From the NCBI RefSeq assembly GCF_023072595.1, contig NZ_JALLGK010000004.1, positions 62,001 to 126,000 on the forward strand: a DNA stretch of 64,000 bases, in the 5' to 3' direction. Of this stretch, positions 30,490 to 38,441 are shown in pieces. The notes beneath the pieces are model-generated. The model saw nothing but the letters and a program-made list of their open reading frames with translations, did not search any database and was not told where the DNA came from. Source of the DNA: Streptomyces sp. XM4193 (GTDB lineage Bacteria; Actinomycetota; Actinomycetes; Streptomycetales; Streptomycetaceae). The number at the start of each line of letters is the position of its first letter. The stretch's first letter is position 1. The position numbers were made by a program, and so were the translations under genes.

Positions 30490-32358
30490 GTGAGCACCGG
30501 CGCGAGCGCGGTGCGCGCCGTCGGGCCCGGCGCGGCGTTGGGTGCGCTGGGGGTGGTGTTCGGCGATATCGGCACCAGCCCGCTGTACGCGATGGACGCG
30601 GTGCTGCAGACGACGCCGGACGCCTCGCGGGCGATGGTGTACGGGGCGACCTCGACGGTGGTCTGGCTGATGGTGAGCGTCGTCGCGGTCCTCTACGTGA
30701 GGCTGTTGCTCCGGGAGGACAACCACCGCGACGGCGGACTGCTGGCGCTGCTCACACTGTTGCGCCGCGACCCCCGCACTCCGCCGCGGATGCGCCTGGC
30801 GCTGACGGCGTTGGCGATCGTCGGGGCGGCGGCGTTCTTCGGGGACAGTCTGATCACCCCCGGCATCTCGGTGCTGTCGGCGGTCGAGGGGCTGGAGGTG
30901 GTCGCGCCGGACCTCGCCGCCTTCGTCGTCCCCGTGGCGCTGGTGGTCCTGATCGCCCTCTTCCTGGTGCAGCGGCGGGGCACGCGGTCGATCGCGCGCT
31001 GGTTCGCGCCGATCATGGCCTGCTGGTTCGCGCTGAGTGCGGGGCTCGGTCTGACGGCGATCGTCCGGCATCCCGAGGCGCTGGCGGTGCTGTCGCCGCA
31101 CTGGGCCGTGCTCCACTTCGTGCAGCATCCGCACACGGCGTTCCTCTCGCTCGGCGCGGCCGTCCTGGCGGTGACGGGGGCCGAGGCGCTGTACGCGGAC
31201 ATGGGCGACTTCGGGCGGCGTGCGGTCACCAGGGCGTGGATGTTCGCGGTGATGCCCTCCCTCCTGCTCACCTACGCGGGCCAGGCCGCGGTCCTCGCCG
31301 AGGGCGGCGCGGTGGGCTCGGCGTACTACGCACTCGTGCCGACGTGGCTGCTGCTGCCCACCGTGGTGGTGGCGACGGCGGCCACGGTGATCGCGTCCCA
31401 GGCGGTGATCACGGGCACCTTCACCGTGGTCCACCAGGCCGGTCGGCTCCGTCTGCTGCCGCCGGCCCACACCACGGTGCGCGGGCCGCGGACCTATCTC
31501 CCGGTCGTGAACTGGCTGCTGCTGCCCGGAGTCGTCCTCCTGGTGGTCGGCTTCGGCAGCTCCGCGGCGCTGGCCTCGGCGTACGGGCTGGCGGTGACCG
31601 TCACGATCACCGTCACCTCGCTGCTGCTCACCGCGCGACTGGCGCTGTCGCGCCGCTGGGGCGCGTTGGCCGTCGCCGTGACGGTGCTGGTTCTCGTCCT
31701 CGCGGTCCTCGCCGCCAACCTGCCGAAAGTGCGCACCGGCGGTTGGCTGCCGATGGTCGTGACGCTGTCGCTGGCGTCGGTGATGTACGCCTGGTGGACC
31801 GGGCAGGCCCGGGTCCGCCGCGCGACCCGGCGGCTCGAACCGCCGCTCGGGGAGATCGTCGAACAGGTGCGGGCCCGCGGCGCCGGGCTCGCCCGCCCCC
31901 GGGGCACCGCCGTCTTCGTCGGCCAGGACCACGAGCGCGCGCCGCTCGCCGTGCGGATGCATCTGGAGAACGAGCACAGCCTGCACGAGCGGGTCGTGAT
32001 CCTGCGCTGCCGGACGCTGGACCGCCCCGCGGCCGGAACCGACAGCACCCCCGCGGTCGACGCGACCGGAGCCGACGTCGGCGTCTGGGTCGTACGGGTC
32101 GACATCGGCTACGACGACGTCTTCCGTCCCCGTGCGGTGCTCACCGCGGCCTCGGTCGTCGAGCCCGGCCTGCCCGGCCACGCCGGCGCGAGCTACGTAC
32201 TGTCGGAGTCACGGGTGGCCCCCCGGCCGCGCGGCCCCGCCTCGCGGGCCCGGTGGCGGATCTACCGGCTGCTCGACCGGTTCACCTCGCATCCGGCGGA
32301 CCTGCTGGACGTGCCCGACGCGACGACGACGATCGTGGGCCGACGCATCCACGTCTGA
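30490..32358 (+). CDS. kup: Kup/HAK/KT-family potassium uptake transporter
   Basis: About 622 residues, the normal Kup size. The family signature GVVFGDIGTSPLYA is near the N-terminus. Around twelve hydrophobic segments follow, including the FFGDSLITPGISVLSAVEGL region and GAEALYADMGDFG, and a C-terminal cytoplasmic domain of ~130 residues. It imports K+ with protons across the plasma membrane. GTG 30490 is chosen as the first start next to conserved sequence; a GGGGGCGGA run precedes it. The frame is open upstream to 29956 but that part is Ala/Pro/Arg-rich and not family-like. Confidence 0.92.
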   Translation: MSTGASAVRAVGPGAALGALGVVFGDIGTSPLYAMDAVLQTTPDASRAMVYGATSTVVWLMVSVVAVLYVRLLLREDNHRDGGLLALLTLLRRDPRTPPRMRLALTALAIVGAAAFFGDSLITPGISVLSAVEGLEVVAPDLAAFVVPVALVVLIALFLVQRRGTRSIARWFAPIMACWFALSAGLGLTAIVRHPEALAVLSPHWAVLHFVQHPHTAFLSLGAAVLAVTGAEALYADMGDFGRRAVTRAWMFAVMPSLLLTYAGQAAVLAEGGAVGSAYYALVPTWLLLPTVVVATAATVIASQAVITGTFTVVHQAGRLRLLPPAHTTVRGPRTYLPVVNWLLLPGVVLLVVGFGSSAALASAYGLAVTVTITVTSLLLTARLALSRRWGALAVAVTVLVLVLAVLAANLPKVRTGGWLPMVVTLSLASVMYAWWTGQARVRRATRRLEPPLGEIVEQVRARGAGLARPRGTAVFVGQDHERAPLAVRMHLENEHSLHERVVILRCRTLDRPAAGTDSTPAVDATGADVGVWVVRVDIGYDDVFRPRAVLTAASVVEPGLPGHAGASYVLSESRVAPRPRGPASRARWRIYRLLDRFTSHPADLLDVPDATTTIVGRRIHV

Positions 32359-32775
32359 GCGGACCGGAACGGCGAGTGGCCCGGGGGGACCGGTGGCAGA
32401 TCGCGGCGGGGCTTCAAAGCCGGTGCTGCCGGTGCTGTCGGACGACCGGAGCGGGCGGATTCGCCGAAAACTTCACTTTCCGGGCGGCCATTGTCCGTTT
32501 CCGCCGGACGGTTTCCCGGGTGCTGCCCAGGATTTCCGCGGCCGGGGCGCGCCGCCCCGGCGGGGGCGGTGAAATGGCTCGGCGACGCACAGTGTAGCCC
32601 GTCGTGCTACTGTTCGCCCGGTTGCAGTTGTGGTTCCCAGGACTTCGAGCTCCCGGCAGGTTTCCGCCGGTGAGTCTCCATGAATTAGCCGGTCGTTTCC
32701 GGTTGGGGTAATCATCGCGGCGACACGGAATTCGTACAGTGCGGTTCCGATGTACTGCCCCAGAGGAGATTTGAC
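32359..32775. other. Leader and promoter region of the cold-shock gene, no gene
   Basis: 417 bp without a supportable gene. The last ~150 bp are richer in A and T than the surroundings (ATGAATTAGCC, GGTAATCATC, GGAATTCGTAC) and probably contain the long 5' leader usual for cold-shock genes. I see no confident -35/-10 pair. Confidence 0.5.
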
Positions 32776-32979
32776 ATGGCCACCGGTACCGTGAAGTGGT
32801 TCAACGCGGAAAAGGGTTTCGGGTTCATCGAGCAGGACGGTGGCGGCCCCGACGTGTTCGCCCACTACTCGAACATCTCGGCCCAGGGCTTCCGTGAGCT
32901 GCACGAGGGTCAGAAGGTGACCTTCGACATCGGCCAGGGCCAGAAGGGCCCGACCGCCGAGAACATCGTCGTTTCCTGA
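32776..32979 (+). CDS. Cold-shock protein (CspA family)
   Basis: 67 residues, a single OB-fold cold-shock domain. RNP1 is KGFGFI and RNP2 is VFAHY, both intact, after the standard [13 protein letters not shown] opening. It is a cytoplasmic RNA/ssDNA chaperone. ATG has GAGGAG 7 nt upstream. It ends in a strong hairpin (33004-33026) and is followed by a DEAD-box helicase gene, a cold-adaptation pairing. Confidence 0.97.
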   Translation: MATGTVKWFNAEKGFGFIEQDGGGPDVFAHYSNISAQGFRELHEGQKVTFDIGQGQKGPTAENIVVS

Positions 32980-33003
32980 CGCTGACTCAAGTCGCAGCTG
33001 GGG

Positions 33004-33026
33004 CCCGGCATCCCTGGGATGCCGGG
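33004..33026 (+). terminator. Terminator after the cold-shock gene
   Basis: A 10-bp perfect stem (33004-33013 with 33017-33026) with a 3-nt loop. Flanking GCAGC (32996-33000) and GCTGC (33032-33036) can extend the stem, and T-containing sequence with GTTTT follows. Confidence 0.75.
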
Positions 33027-33176
33027 TTCCGGCTGCTTGCGTTTTCGCAGAATTTCGAAAGTACCGCGACGCGGCGAAAAGACGCGGAGGAATCCGTGGA
33101 ATCGCCGGACGGTTGCCGGCACATTGCATCTTCGGCTCATGCTTGTGATTTTCAGCGCCGCTTCGCGCTGTGGAAA

Positions 33177-33211
33177 TTCCTCGGTGTGTGCCGCTTCGAG
33201 GAAGGTTCCTC
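33177..33211 (+). promoter_or_regulatory. Ribosome-binding site of the helicase buried in two alternative hairpins
   Basis: The Shine-Dalgarno AGGAAGG (33199-33205) lies 6 nt before ATG 33212. CGAGGAA (33197-33203) can pair with TTCCTCG upstream (33177-33183, 13-nt loop). GAGGA (33198-33202) can instead pair with TCCTC directly before the ATG (33207-33211, 4-nt loop). Both folds hide the ribosome site and exclude each other. A further stem, CAGCGC/GCGCTG, lies at 33153-33170. Confidence 0.6.
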
Positions 33212-34768
33212 ATGAACCGCAGACGTAACAACGACGGACGCGCCCACACCCGTGGCCGCGGAGACGGCAGCGAAGCCGGCCGCAGCGGTGGAAGCCGCGG
33301 CGGTCCGCCGGCCCAGCGCCGTTCCGGCAGTGGCGGACGACCCGGTGGCGGAGGCCGTTCCGGCGGTGGTGCACGCTCCGGCGGTGCCGGCCGCCGTCCG
33401 GCCCCGGTCGGTGGCGAGTTCGCGCTCCCCAAGACGACCGTCCCCGGGCTTCCCGCGGTCGAGGGCTTCGACGAACTCGACCTGCCCGAGCCGCTGTTCG
33501 CCGAGCTCGCCAAGCAGGGCGTGACCGTGCCCTTCCCGATCCAGGGCGCGACGCTGCCCAACTCGCTGGCGGGCAGGGACGTCCTGGGCCGCGGCCGCAC
33601 CGGCTCCGGCAAGACCCTGGCGTTCGGCCTCGCGCTGCTGGCCCGCACCGCCGGAAAGCGGGCCGAGCCCCGCCGACCGCTGGCACTGGTCCTCGTACCC
33701 ACGCGTGAGCTGGCCCAGCAGGTGACGGACGCGCTCACCCCGTACGCCCGTACCGTCCGGCTCCGGCTGGCGACGGTCGTCGGCGGAATGTCGATCGGCC
33801 GGCAGGCCGGTGTGCTGCGCGGTGGCGCGGAGGTGGTCGTCGCCACCCCCGGGCGGCTCAAGGACCTCATCGAGCGCGGCGACTGCCGTCTGGACGCGGT
33901 GGACATCACGGTGCTGGACGAGGCCGACCAGATGGCCGACATGGGCTTCATGCCGCAGGTCACCCGGCTGCTCGACCAGGTGCGTCCGGAAGGCCAGCGA
34001 ATGCTGTTCTCCGCCACCCTGGACCGCAACGTCGACCGCCTGGTGCGGCGCTACCTGGCCGACCCGGTCGTCCACTCCGTCGACCCCTCCGCCGGCGCGG
34101 TGACGACGATGGAGCACCACATCCTCCACGTCCGCGCGACCGACAAGCACGCCGCCACCGTCGAGATCGCGGCCCGCGACGGCCGCGTGATCATGTTCCT
34201 GGACACCAAGCACGCCGTCGACCGGCTGACGCGCGACCTGCTCAAGAGCGGGGTCCGGGCCGCCGCGCTGCACGGCGGCAAGTCCCAGCCGCAGCGCAAC
34301 CGGACCCTCGAGCAGTTCAAGACGGGCCATGTCAGCGTGCTGGTGGCGACCAACGTCGCGGCGCGCGGCATCCACGTCGACAACCTCGACCTCGTCGTGA
34401 ACGTCGACCCGCCGACCGACCACAAGGACTACCTCCACCGGGGCGGCCGTACCGCGCGGGCGGGGGAGTCCGGCCGCGTCGTCACCCTCGTCGTGCCGAA
34501 CCAGCGCCGAGCCATGGACCGCCTCATGTCGGACGCCGGCATCCGGCCGCGCACCACCCAGGTCGAGTCGGGCGACGAGGCCCTGAGCCGGATCACCGGT
34601 GCGCAGGCCCCCTCCGGCGTCCCGGTCGTGGTGACCGCACCTGTCGTCGAACGGCCCAAGCGCAGCGCCCCGCCGCGCAACCGCCGCCGCGGCGCGGCAC
34701 CGGCGGCGGCCCGCCGCTCCGGTACGAGGACCCCGGCCCGTCGCGGAGGTTCGTCGGGACGTTCGTGA
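33212..34768 (+). CDS. DEAD-box RNA helicase
   Basis: 518 residues. A low-complexity Arg/Gly/Ser N-terminus (~75 residues, GGRPGGGGRSGG) precedes the helicase core: Q motif VPFPIQGATLP, motif I GRTGSGKT, Ia PTRELAQQ, II DEAD in VLDEADQM, III SAT, and VI HRGGRTAR. The C-terminus is again basic (NRRRGAAPAAARRSG), probably for RNA binding. ATG 33212 is chosen for the AGGAAGG site 6 nt upstream. It unwinds structured RNA, and its place behind the cold-shock gene suggests cold induction. Its leader has alternative hairpins over the ribosome site. Confidence 0.94.
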   Translation: MNRRRNNDGRAHTRGRGDGSEAGRSGGSRGGPPAQRRSGSGGRPGGGGRSGGGARSGGAGRRPAPVGGEFALPKTTVPGLPAVEGFDELDLPEPLFAELAKQGVTVPFPIQGATLPNSLAGRDVLGRGRTGSGKTLAFGLALLARTAGKRAEPRRPLALVLVPTRELAQQVTDALTPYARTVRLRLATVVGGMSIGRQAGVLRGGAEVVVATPGRLKDLIERGDCRLDAVDITVLDEADQMADMGFMPQVTRLLDQVRPEGQRMLFSATLDRNVDRLVRRYLADPVVHSVDPSAGAVTTMEHHILHVRATDKHAATVEIAARDGRVIMFLDTKHAVDRLTRDLLKSGVRAAALHGGKSQPQRNRTLEQFKTGHVSVLVATNVAARGIHVDNLDLVVNVDPPTDHKDYLHRGGRTARAGESGRVVTLVVPNQRRAMDRLMSDAGIRPRTTQVESGDEALSRITGAQAPSGVPVVVTAPVVERPKRSAPPRNRRRGAAPAAARRSGTRTPARRGGSSGRS

Positions 34769-34864
34769 ACGGGAGCCGCCCCGCCCGCGCGGCCGCCGTC
34801 GCACAGCACGCACCGCACCGCTGCGCCGGCGTGACCCCGCACCCGGGGCGGCGCCTTTCGGGAA

Positions 34865-34899
34865 CCGGTGATCCGCGGGCCCAACCCGCGGATCACCGG
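34865..34899 (+). terminator. Terminator after the DEAD-box helicase
   Basis: A perfect 15-bp inverted repeat (34865-34879 with 34885-34899) with loop CCCAA, about 97 bp past the helicase stop. No U-tract; stem stability is the main argument. Confidence 0.75.
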
Positions 34900-34967
34900 C
34901 CGCGGCTGCACCACATCGGAACCTGTTGACCCGCCCATCCGTTCGTTCCTGCTCCCTGTGAGGCCAC

Positions 34968-35318
34968 ATGCGCTGCGTCATCGCCCGTTTCCCCTTCGAG
35001 CTCACCAAGATCGGTGTGCTGGAGTCGATGAAGGGCGTCAAGCCCGAGCCCGGCACCGGTGAGTTCGTCACCATCGGACGCCGGAACTACCCCGTCATGC
35101 AGGTCGGCCAGGTCATCACCAGGCAGGACCGTCGCGACTTCAGCGCCGGCGAAGTCACCCGGGCCATGACCAAGCTCGGATTCACCTGCCGCACCCTCCC
35201 CGAGGCCGCGCCCGCACCCGACCCGCAGGACGCGGTGCAGCGCGCCTCCGCCATGCTCGGTGAGCCCGCCGACGCTCCCGCCCCCGCCCCCGTCACGTCG
35301 CCGACCCCCACCGCCTGA
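34968..35318 (+). CDS. Conserved-looking protein of unknown function next to the cold-shock genes
   Basis: 116 residues. I do not recognise a named domain. The first ~85 residues are mixed alpha/beta with good Streptomyces codon use (ARFPFELTKIGVLESMKGVK, then GRRNYPVMQVGQVITRQD). The last ~30 are Ala/Pro-rich and disordered. GAGG lies 4 nt before the ATG. It sits 68 bp beyond a strong hairpin that follows the helicase gene, so it probably has its own promoter. A cold-shock role is only a guess from position. Confidence 0.75.
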   Translation: MRCVIARFPFELTKIGVLESMKGVKPEPGTGEFVTIGRRNYPVMQVGQVITRQDRRDFSAGEVTRAMTKLGFTCRTLPEAAPAPDPQDAVQRASAMLGEPADAPAPAPVTSPTPTA

Positions 35319-35404
35319 CCCGAACGGAACGCGACCGGCGGACGCGGTGCAGCCGCCGGGCCGCGGGGGAGCGCGGCTGTCCGAGAGCGCGGCCGTACGA
35401 CCGT

Positions 35405-35523
35405 CCCGGAGCCCGGAGCCCGGAGCCCGGAGCCCGGAGCCCGGAGCCCGGAGCCCGGAGCCCGGAGCCCGGAGCCCGGGGACCGGAGCCCGGAGCCCGG
35501 AGCCCGGGGACCGGAGCCCGGAG
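35405..35523. repeat. 7-bp tandem repeat (CCCGGAG), 17 units
   Basis: Seventeen uninterrupted 7-bp units fill the gap before the methyltransferase gene, ending 35 bp from its start. Units 11 and 15 read CCCGGGG and units 12 and 16 read ACCGGAG, so a 28-bp higher-order unit is duplicated. The period is not a multiple of three, so the array is unlikely to be translated. Its location over the expected promoter makes copy-number change a possible expression switch. Confidence 0.95.
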
Positions 35524-35558
35524 CGGGTCAACGGGCCGGCGGGCCTACGCTGTCCGTC

Positions 35559-36272
35559 ATGAGTCGTTGGGAGAAGTTGACCGGCGGGGTGTCCGGGGAG
35601 GAGTACGCCGCGCGGTTCGCGGCGCTCGCGGACAGCGGTCGGGACATGGACGGTGAGGCGCGCTTCTGCGCGGCGTTGGTGCCGCCCGGTTCACGGGTGC
35701 TGGACGCCGGGTGCGGTACGGGCCGCGTCATGATCCGGCTGGCCGAGCTGGGCCACCACTGCGTCGGGGTCGATCTCGACGCCTCCATGCTGGCGGTGGC
35801 ACGCCGACAGGCACCCGAACTGGTGTGGATCCAGGCCGACTTGGCCACCTTGGACCCGGCCGCACTCGATCCGGCCTCGCTCGACGCAGCCGAAGGCGGC
35901 TCCGTCGGCCCGGGCCCGGCCGGGACTGCTTCCGCCGACCCCTCCGCTCCGTCGGCGACGTACGACCGTGACGGTGCGGGCTTCGATCTGGTGGTCGCGG
36001 CCGGCAACATCTTTCCGCTCCTCGCCCCCGGCACCGAGGCGGCGGCGACGGCCCGACTGGCGGCGACGCTGCGGCCCGGCGGCCTCCTGGTGGCCGGGTT
36101 CGGGCTGGACGCGGCACATCTGCCGGTGCCGCCCTCGATCACCCTGCCCGAGTACGACAGTCACTGCGCCGCCGCCGGGCTCACCCTGGCCGACCGGTTC
36201 GCGACCTGGGAGGGGCAGCCGTACGAGGGCGGCGGCTACGCCGTGAGCGTGCACCGCAAACCCGAGGACTGA
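35559..36272 (+). CDS. Class I SAM-dependent methyltransferase
   Basis: 237 residues. Motif I is VLDAGCGTG near residue 48, followed by the acidic loop end VGVDLD and FDLVVAAGNIF as motif IV. The N-terminus (SRWEKLTGGVSGEEYAARF) matches small Streptomyces methyltransferases of unknown substrate. A low-complexity insert near residues 105-135 (Ala/Ser/Pro) is not part of the fold. No Shine-Dalgarno precedes the ATG; TACGCT at about -13 would suit a leaderless message. Confidence 0.9.
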   Translation: MSRWEKLTGGVSGEEYAARFAALADSGRDMDGEARFCAALVPPGSRVLDAGCGTGRVMIRLAELGHHCVGVDLDASMLAVARRQAPELVWIQADLATLDPAALDPASLDAAEGGSVGPGPAGTASADPSAPSATYDRDGAGFDLVVAAGNIFPLLAPGTEAAATARLAATLRPGGLLVAGFGLDAAHLPVPPSITLPEYDSHCAAAGLTLADRFATWEGQPYEGGGYAVSVHRKPED

Positions 36273-36557
36273 GAGGCCCAACCCCGTTTCCACGCGGGGC
36301 GGTTCGGCGCCGGGCCGCCCTCGGCGCGTCTCCTCGCGAGGCTGCGGACCCTGCCCCGACGGCAGCGTCGGGCGCGGCCCGTGCCGTACGCACTGGGCGC
36401 GGCGTACGTACGAGAGCGGCGTACGGACGGCGAGCGACCTGCGGACGCGGGCGGCTGTGCCGGACCCATGTCCAACGGACCTGCCACCGTCACGGGCGCC
36501 ACAGGCCACACGATCACCAGCCACAGGACCGCCGGGTGCCGGGTGCCGGGCGGTCCG

Positions 36558-37304
36558 TCAGACTCCTCGCCACAGGTTGGCGAAGGCCGAGCTCTCGATG
36601 GCTCGCCGCTGCCGTACGGATTCCAGCTCCATCACCGCGTCGTGCACGGCGGCCACCACGGTCGTGACCGCTTCGTTCTCGAACCCTGGCTCGGTGGCGA
36701 CCGGTTCGGCCGCGGCAGCCTCCGCGGCGGCCCGTTCCTCCTCGGGAAGCTCCCACCGGCCCGGCCCGCCCCCGTCCGGCTCCTCGCCCTCCGGCCCGCC
36801 GTCCACCGGCTCCTCGCCGACCGCCTCCGCGTCGGTCTGCTCGCCGATGCCCAACGCCGAGGCGAGGGCGACCAGTACGGGCTCCTCCTCCCGCCAGCGC
36901 TCGGCGGCCCGGTGGTGCGCGGGCGTGGTGTCGACGGTCCCCACCCGGTCCGGGCCGAAGGGCAGTCGGCCGTCGCGCCGCTGCGTCAGCTCGCCGTCCT
37001 CCTCCAGCGCGGACTGGTAGGCGGCCGAGAGCTCGCTGCCCCGGCGCCAGAGCCAGTCCTCGACCCGTTCGTACGGTGTCTGCCGGACGACAGCCGCCGC
37101 CGCGTCCCGGAGCAGCCGATCGGCCGGTTCGGGCCGCCCGGCGGGCAGTACGCGGTCGTTGCGCACCTCGACCGTGCCCGAGTCGAGGAGGTCGATCAGC
37201 TCGGCGCCCGCCAGGGCGAGCGAGAGATCGCCCTGCCCGACGGCGTGCGCCGGGTCCATGGCGATGATGAACAGGTCTTTCGCCGTGGTGGTGGCGGTGG
37301 TCAT
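36558..37304 (-). CDS. GPP34 (GOLPH3-like) family phosphoprotein
   Basis: 248 residues. The start KDLFIIAMDPAHAVGQGDLS and the LALAGAELIDLL segment match the bacterial GPP34 family, related to the eukaryotic phosphoinositide-binding protein GOLPH3/Vps74. The bacterial role is unknown. Residues ~155-190 are an acidic Glu/Pro/Gly-rich insert (EEPVDGGPEGEEP). ATG 37304 has GGAGGGGA upstream. It is divergent from the vapBC-like operon across 137 bp. The 285-bp gap to the methyltransferase shows only GC-rich short inverted repeats. Confidence 0.85.
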   Translation of the reverse strand: MTTATTTAKDLFIIAMDPAHAVGQGDLSLALAGAELIDLLDSGTVEVRNDRVLPAGRPEPADRLLRDAAAAVVRQTPYERVEDWLWRRGSELSAAYQSALEEDGELTQRRDGRLPFGPDRVGTVDTTPAHHRAAERWREEEPVLVALASALGIGEQTDAEAVGEEPVDGGPEGEEPDGGGPGRWELPEEERAAAEAAAAEPVATEPGFENEAVTTVVAAVHDAVMELESVRQRRAIESSAFANLWRGV

Positions 37305-37406
37305 GGCGACTCCCCTCCGAGGCGTTCGGATCACGTCCCGCGGTTGCCGTCCGGCCCGGCCCCCGGCCCGCGTGTCCCTCCAGCCTGCCAGGTCGCGCCG
37401 CGCGAC

Positions 37407-37443
37407 GTACATCGACCTGGTACATGGGTTAGCGTTGGTACAT
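37407..37443 (+). promoter_or_regulatory. Three GTACAT repeats at the toxin-antitoxin promoter
   Basis: GTACAT occurs at 37407-37412, 37420-37425 and 37438-37443; the last covers the antitoxin ATG. TAGCGT (37430-37435) between them is a possible -10 box, which would give a leaderless transcript starting at ATG 37442. The repeats are candidate autoregulatory sites for the ribbon-helix-helix antitoxin. Confidence 0.55.
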
Positions 37444-37702
37444 GTCCATGAAGCGAACCAATGTCTACGCCGATCCCGAGGACCTCGCCATCATCAAGGA
37501 GGCCGCCAAGCGGCGCGGCGTCAGCGAGGCCGAGATCATCCGCCAGGGCATCCATCTCGCGGCCATGGCGAACCGAGTGTGGGACGAGCCCCTCTTCTCC
37601 CGCACCTTCGAGGGCACAGGCCGTACGCCCGGCAAGCGCCGGGTGCGCGAGACCGTCGCCGACGCCGTGCGTCGTGAGAGCGGGACCGGGAACGCCGCGT
37701 GA
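37442..37702 (+). CDS. Ribbon-helix-helix antitoxin (VapB/CopG-like)
   Basis: 86 residues. A strand (KRTNVYADPEDLAIIKEAA) followed by two helices (GVSEAEIIRQGIHLAA) is the ribbon-helix-helix DNA-binding fold. The C-terminal half (DEPLFSRTFEGTGRTPGKRR) is the extended part that would wrap the toxin. There is no Shine-Dalgarno, so the transcript may be leaderless, with ATG 37442 (or 37448) at the 5' end. It overlaps the PIN-domain gene by 4 bp (GTGA). Confidence 0.88.
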   Translation: MSMKRTNVYADPEDLAIIKEAAKRRGVSEAEIIRQGIHLAAMANRVWDEPLFSRTFEGTGRTPGKRRVRETVADAVRRESGTGNAA

Positions 37703-38142
37703 TCATCGTCATCGCGGACACGTCCGGACTGCTTGCCGCGCTCGACTCGCGGCACCCCGAGCACCGGGCGTCCGGCGAGGCCCTCATGGCGGCCGGACTG
37801 CTGGTGATGTCACCGCTGCTGCTCGCCGAGATCGACCATGTGGCCACCCGTGAACTCGGCAGGGAGGCGGCGCTCAGCGCCGTCGACGACATCCGGCAGT
37901 GGGCACGGCGCGGCCGGATCGTCCTGCCGGAGATCACCGAGGACCATCTGGGCACCGCCCAGTCGGTACGCGCCCGCTACCGCGATCTCGACCTCGATCT
38001 CGCCGACGCCGTGAACGTCGCACTCGCCGCCGAATACGACACCGACGCCGTCCTCACTCTGGACCGCCGCGACTTCCGCGCCGTGCGCCCACTGGGCCGC
38101 CACAAGGCGTTCCGCCTCCTCCCCGACGACCTCCCGCTCTGA
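37699..38142 (+). CDS. PIN-domain ribonuclease toxin (VapC-like)
   Basis: 147 residues. A PIN domain with Asp7 in VIADTSGLLAALD, a conserved Glu in LAEIDHVATREL, and acidic residues in DLDLADAVNVALA and LTLDRRDFRAVRP, giving the usual metal-binding set. VapC proteins cut tRNA or rRNA. GTG 37699 overlaps the antitoxin stop (GTGA), so translation is coupled and the pair acts as a type II toxin-antitoxin module. Confidence 0.9.
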   Translation: MIIVIADTSGLLAALDSRHPEHRASGEALMAAGLLVMSPLLLAEIDHVATRELGREAALSAVDDIRQWARRGRIVLPEITEDHLGTAQSVRARYRDLDLDLADAVNVALAAEYDTDAVLTLDRRDFRAVRPLGRHKAFRLLPDDLPL

Positions 38143-38182
38143 CCGCCGGCCACGCACCCCGCACCGGGCCGTGCTCGGAGCC

Positions 38183-38227
38183 GGGCGACGAACCGGCGGG
38201 CGACGAACCGGCGGGCGACGAGCAGGC
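38183..38227. repeat. 15-bp tandem repeat, three units, after the toxin gene
   Basis: GGGCGACGAACCGGC occurs at 38183-38197 and 38198-38212, with a degenerate third copy at 38213-38227, in the 299-bp gap between the PIN toxin and the NYN gene. Confidence 0.75.
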
Positions 38228-38328
38228 GGCCGGCAGGACCGGGCCGGCGTTCGGAGTGGGGGCGCTCGGAGCGCGAACCCGGTTCCGCCTGCGCGGCAGA
38301 TTCGGGCAACTAGGCTGAGGCAACAAGA

Positions 38329-38348
38329 ACGGCCCCTTGCGGGGCCGT
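38329..38348 (+). terminator. Hairpin in the leader or upstream of the NYN gene
   Basis: ACGGCCCC (38329-38336) pairs perfectly with GGGGCCGT (38341-38348) over loop TTGC. It could end read-through from the toxin-antitoxin operon or lie in the leader of the NYN gene 93 bp downstream. Confidence 0.5.
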
Positions 38349-38441
38349 CAACCCGAGATGCTCACGCCCTCGGGGGGGTTATGCGTGCGATGCTAACACG
38401 CTCTTCGCATGCGGTGTCCGGAAGTGCGCGAAGGGGAGTTC

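Noticed and set aside
35405..35523. Possible CRISPR array
   Set aside because: The 7-bp units are contiguous with no spacers; it is a simple tandem repeat.
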